DNA of 64,000 bases. Origin: Glossina fuscipes. Lineage: Eukaryota; Arthropoda; Insecta; Diptera; Glossinidae. Positions 59,767 through 64,000 of this stretch are shown here, one piece after another. A model generated the notes under the pieces. It did not search any database. It was not told the DNA's origin and saw nothing but the letters and a program-made list of their open reading frames with translations. Positions within the stretch are counted from its first letter, which is position 1. Every line of letters begins with the position of its first letter. The stretch lies in the NCBI RefSeq assembly GCF_014805625.2, contig NW_023998452.1:1594308-1658307 (forward strand), read 5' to 3'. The position numbers were made by a program, and so were the translations under genes.

Positions 59767-61415
59767 TAAATTTATAAAATATGCGATAAGTAGCGAAAAG
59801 AAAGTACAAAGCTTTAGAAATTTTATTATGTTGCGTGTGTGTGTTTGTAGACTTAATTTTACTAAAAGAATGAAAGCATTTATAAATAATTAGAAAAATA
59901 AATGTGTTCGTGGACAAGGGAATAATTAAAATAAACTTGAAAGTTTAGTAAAAAACATTAAAAACTAAAGTATGCTATCGGATAGGCTCGTCCATTAGAT
60001 TCCCTACACAACTTTGCTTAATTATTTATTTATTCATTCTACTGTAATAAAAAACACCTTCCCCTAGACTAATAAAAATATGTTACAAAAACAAATTTTT
60101 AAAGTAAATTATGTGTAACTAATAACGCACCAAAAATTATACATATTAAAAATGCATAATTTTCATAAGAGCTTTCTTATTGGAGGATACTCAACGTGGC
60201 CAAAGTGGCCAAAATTGGTGGTCTAAATTTGGCAAACTTAATTTACTTCTCAAAGGTTTTATTTTTTGCATTAGCTTGTGCCGTAACGAATCGCAAAATA
60301 GACTTTGTCGTCATAGGAGGGTTTGCTTTCAGGAAAGCTCTTATATATGATTCGATTTAAAAAGTAGTACTATGTGGTCCAATACGATTATTTAACAGGC
60401 TAATAATTCTCATCAAAGAATATTAAAAATTGGACCTTTGGATTTTATGAAGACTTATTTTTCATTAGAATCCTTGGGATTGGATTGACATTCAACAAAA
60501 AATAGGTCAAATTTGGTAACGTTACTTTTTATATCTAATTGTTATTATGAACGAATTCTCATCAAGAAGTATTGAAAATGCGGACATTTTACATATAAAG
60601 ATTTCGCTCCGGTAGGAGTTTTTATATGGCAAGGAATTCCAAAAATTGTCCGATCCTATCTAAGGTTTTCACATCAATTTGGAATTCCGAAGTGGTACTA
60701 CTAAGCGATTTTTTCGTGCGAAATTCTGAAAATTACAATATTTTTGCTTCTAAAGATTTATCAAATAAGGCGTTATACGGAGAGCTGTTGAAAAGAGAGA
60801 GTAAGCGACAAATTTGCCAACAATTCACATGTAGGTGTTGGTGGTCTGGGAGGATTGCAGGTAGAGGAATGGAGTAGAAAGGAGCAGCATTTGTGTACAG
60901 TTTGGAATCGTGGGAACGACCACTACCGACAGGCTATTCTAAAGGAATGTAAATGGTGTGGACAAGAACGAGTGTGCGGGAACGTTGAGAAACCCGAGTA
61001 CATCTGTTAGCGATTTGATTGGTGCACACATCTCGTCTCGCCTTGGGTATATCTATACATAACACAAGAGCTCATGTTAGACCGATGTTCAAGTGTAGTA
61101 AGAACTTCTGACAAACTCTAGCGTCCCATGACATTAGAGTGGAGAGAGAGTTTAGTTTCTCAAGAAGAGAGAAGGATTAAGAACAGAATCTTTTGGTACT
61201 ATTGCATTTAAAGGAAATTCGTTTCATTTCAACTCTTGTCGAACAATTTCTTAGGAAACACAACCTAAATCGAGCGCAACAGCTGTCGACACCTAGTGAA
61301 ATTACCTTAGACGCAAGAGTCGAATTGGTCGGCTTCTTCATCTTAATTTTTTTGGTTTTTCTACACAAGTTAAAAAAATAATGATGTGTTATTAGTGTAC
61401 ACAAAATGGCATTAA

Positions 61416-62397
61416 CACTAGAACTACCGACGATTTGAATGTGCCTATTTCTACTGAAAGAAGTCATTTTGATCCCCTATTTTTGTCGACTTAGCACAGT
61501 CTTAAAAAAGACGGTAGGAGGCTGCAATCTGACACACATTTTGCTTGAGCGATTAAAAAGAATCCAATGTTAGGAAAATGAAAAGAGCTTGGCCTACATA
61601 GATGTCCACCATACAAGAGAAACTGAAACAACCTTGAAAAAGAACAATAATTTTTTTTGATATTTGCGTCTATAACTTTCGATTCTTTAAAGATATCTCG
61701 GAAAACTGTTTAAATGTTCGTTAAGTTCAACTTTATATTTGTTCTAGAAATGGTCTTGATCGGCGTACTAACACGCCCACAGCAAAATTAATAAAATTTT
61801 AATTGCAATTTACTTTCAATTCATTTTTAATCTATTTGCAGTTAAATGGAAGAAATACAGTTGCGTGTTAGAATAAATGGGAAATGGATTAGAAAAAAAT
61901 TGGATTCAAAATTTCATCGCAAATTGTGACCGTCTTAGTAAGCCAGTTAAGAGTATTTTCGGGCGGCACGTGGAACTGACGAACATTTCGACCGCAAGTT
62001 TTCAGAATTAACCTCACAACCTTTTTCCGAGGTTCTTTCGGTTGCCTCCCTATTCCGGATATGTACATAAATATATAACGTCCAACTTTTAACCTCACAT
62101 TCTTGACCGATCAAGAAATGTCTATGCCGAATTTGAGGTTCCTACCTTCTTCTTAGGGCTGAGTCAAGTCGGCAAAACTAGGATATCGAAATGATCCCTT
62201 TGGGCAGAAATAGGTATATGTCATCGACATCTGGAAAACTAGAGTATATAGGAAAAAATTGATTATAAGCGTTTAAAGGTATTTTCATATAAATAAATGT
62301 AAACAAAATATTTTGGAATATTAGATGCTTTATAACCGGTTTTTTTGGAACTCAAAAATTAAAAAGGATTAAAATGCAGTACACGATAGTTCTAGTG
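61416..62397. mobile_element. piggyBac-like non-autonomous DNA transposon, 982 bp, with TTAA target duplication
   Basis: The left end reads TTAA (61412-61415) then CACTAGAACTACCGACGAT. The right end, on the opposite strand, reads TTAA (62398-62401) then CACTAGAACTATCGTGTAC. The first 11 bases of the inverted ends are identical and 13 of the first 14 match. TTAA duplications and CACTAGAA-type termini are diagnostic of the piggyBac superfamily. The interior has only short chance frames and no DDD transposase, so it must have been mobilised in trans. The match of ends and duplications suggests a fairly intact insertion. Confidence 0.75.
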
Positions 62398-62401
62398 TTA
62401 A

Positions 62402-64000
62402 CTAACAAAACTATATCCGTTTTGGAATTAAGGAGATACACGTCATTTTCAATATCCACTGCAAGTATGCTTCTTAGATATTAATCGTCTTGAGAGCTTC
62501 CTTTTCTGTTAATGCTTTATTATGCTTTTGCCTCTTTTGTCTCTTATGGACCAAAGTGAAATTATATGAGATAATGAGTGAAATAATAAAATTCGTGAAT
62601 ATCTATATAGTGAATGTATTATTATGTTTGGGCTACTTATGTGTGGACAAAGTTTCTAATAGGTCATTTTCTGTGGGTTATCAATGGCGGTTTTGCCTTT
62701 GTTAGAATTCAAGTTTATGCCTCAAATTTGGCGGTTTAAGTTGAAAATAAATTCTCCTCGTCTTAATGCCTTTTCGTGGAAAACTAAAGTAGTAGTACTT
62801 TCGTGTAGTGTGTGATAAAGTGTAAATGAAATTTTTATAATGTGTTTATTTTACCAAAATGACATAAGTACGAGAAAAAAGATTTCAACACAATATAAAT
62901 GGAAATGTATATAAGCTGACCAGACATGCTACTCCGCCGGTTTGTTTTAAATTGCAACGAGAAAATATGTATTGTGTATAAGAGAAATAGACCGCGCGGT
63001 TAAAAAGGAAGGAAAAGTATCAAAATTATCAAAAGTGTATGATGATCTTCTTCATTGCGTTGAGAAGGCGAAACTTATTGTAAACATTTACGCATATTCC
63101 CTTTAAAAGAATATTATGGTCACCTTAACGTACGTACGTACGTACATGGCTGATTACCTCCTTTCCCTTTTTCTAACGTATATGCTTTTACGTACGCATG
63201 TAACGGGCGAAGGAAAAACCGCTCGCGTTTCCTCTGTACAAGAAGGAATGAGAATCTAAGAAGACATTGCGTTATGTTGAGTTCATTCTCTTTATTGCAA
63301 ATTTTCATTTAACAACGTTTTTAAACGAAGTAGCTGTGGCTAAATTTACGTGCTGCCATCAACGCCGTTATTACATTGCAGCATTATTATGGCATTGTTA
63401 TACATAGTTGTTGTTATTGTCTTGAAGTTTGTTTTGGTTGTGTCTCTTGTTGTTTTGTGGTTCCTGTGGGATTGTATTTTATTTCATGTTCTTCCGGTTC
63501 CCTATGTTGCGAGTTTTTGCTTCTCTTCTCCATTAAATTTTTAGGAAGCGAAAGACAGGGCGTCTTAAGAATATTGTCTTCGCTTCATTTATGCAAAACG
63601 TTTTGTTTAAGTGTTAGTGTGCGTGTGTTGTATGTGAAAGGTTGTTTTTTTGCAAAAAAAAAAACAGAAAAAAAAAAAAGCCTTTGGACGCAGAAAACTA
63701 AAATAATAAATGTTCGGTAAAGTGCGAAGCAATGATGCCAGATAAAGTTAGCAGGAGACCATACCGTGCAACATAAACTAAATTATAAAAAATAAAGTAA
63801 CAAGATGGCTCATTATGGATTCACGTTGCGCCCCCCTCCCCCTTTCATCACAAATGCGTTATATATTTTACGTGCAGATATTTTGTTTTTTTTTTGCAAA
63901 TTTTTGCAAAAGCCTTGAAACTTGCCATTTGTTGCGCATTCGTTCTGCTCAATTATTTCCGTGCAAAGAGGCAATACCGTACACCCACAAAGATATCTGA
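62402..64000. other. Non-coding right end of the window
   Basis: No gene recognised. There is a CGTA repeat (63128-63146), a T/G-rich stretch (63380-63530) and poly(A)/poly(T) runs. The low-complexity open frames at 63350-63720 look like leader or intergenic sequence. It may be the 5' region of a gene beyond the window. Confidence 0.4.

Larger units (their letters stand above)
58531..61411. other. Intergenic region downstream of REXO1
   Basis: Begins with the REXO1 3' UTR (AATAAA at 58591). A (TA)n microsatellite lies at 59726-59766. Around 60400-60600 two similar blocks (ATTCTCATCAAAGAATATT at about 60412 and ATTCTCATCAAGAAGTATT at about 60554) lie about 142 bp apart. The 60600-61200 stretch is less AT-rich with short open frames, and CAAATTTGCCAACA recurs from 10.8 kb, suggesting old transposon debris. 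No gene is supported. Confidence 0.45.

Noticed and set aside
63350..63720. Val/Leu/Cys-rich open frames near the right end
   Set aside because: T/G-rich low-complexity DNA gives hydrophobic codons by composition; no domain or splice evidence.
1..64000. tRNA, rRNA, CRISPR array or bacterial operon features
   Set aside because: None found on reading; the spliced, AT-rich animal gene structure makes the prokaryotic types irrelevant. Well-known fly miRNAs (let-7, bantam, miR-1, miR-8, miR-184) were looked for by eye and not seen.

Overview
The window is eukaryotic nuclear DNA from an insect, almost certainly a higher fly (Diptera, Brachycera). It is AT-rich. The genes have many short introns of about 50-120 nt with ordinary GT...AG ends, and the reconstructed protein lengths match fly orthologues (Cyclin C comes to exactly 267 codons). 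The Dicer is the Dcr-1 type with a decayed helicase. A degenerate dispersed repeat ending in GCACAAACTTAATATAC makes me think of a calyptrate fly such as a tsetse (Glossina), but that is a recollection, not a proof.

Layout, left to right. 1-5658 (+): a FAM20B-type glycosaminoglycan xylosylkinase, 4 coding exons. 5986-8919 (-): the nuclear exosome exonuclease Rrp6/EXOSC10, 5 exons, convergent with FAM20B. 9-11 kb: intergenic. 11358-12353 (+): the mitochondrial CDP-DAG synthase TAM41. 12765-13910 (+): GPALPP1-like DUF3752 protein. 14017-14887 (-): Cyclin C, divergent from 15413-17155 (+), the mitochondrial processing peptidase beta subunit. 17524-19219 (-): diphthamide synthesis factor DPH2. 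20.7-21.6 kb: a tiny minus-strand ORF and an unrecognised 129-aa gene. 21.6-27.4 kb: a gene-poor stretch with repeats and microsatellites. 27408-28790 (+): APC/C subunit APC13, only 53 nt before 28844-34945 (+), the PI3P 5-kinase Fab1/PIKfyve. 36416-44111 (+): Dicer-1. 44387-45132 (-): SRP14, tail-to-tail with Dicer-1 and containing a 100-N assembly gap. 46.0-48.2 kb: two oppositely oriented, broken non-LTR retrotransposon pieces. 48753-51190 (-): a peroxisomal-type carnitine O-octanoyltransferase. 53854-58530 (+): the RNA exonuclease REXO1. 58.5-64 kb: no convincing gene, but a 982-bp piggyBac-like non-autonomous element with TTAA ends.

Most genes are housekeeping genes, tightly packed and independently transcribed: RNA processing (Rrp6, Dcr-1, REXO1), mitochondrial function (TAM41, PMPCB), cell cycle/Mediator (CycC, APC13), membrane lipid signalling (Fab1), translation and secretion (DPH2, SRP14), lipid oxidation (CROT). 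They do not form a pathway cluster.

Exon structures were built by hand from reading frames and splice consensus. Every internal phase was checked to be consistent. Three junctions need unusual donors: two GC-AG introns and one weak GTTTGC site. I saw no new multi-gene system. The items most worth following up are the GC-AG introns, two hairpins, the short ORFs, the opposed retrotransposon pieces and the piggyBac-like element.
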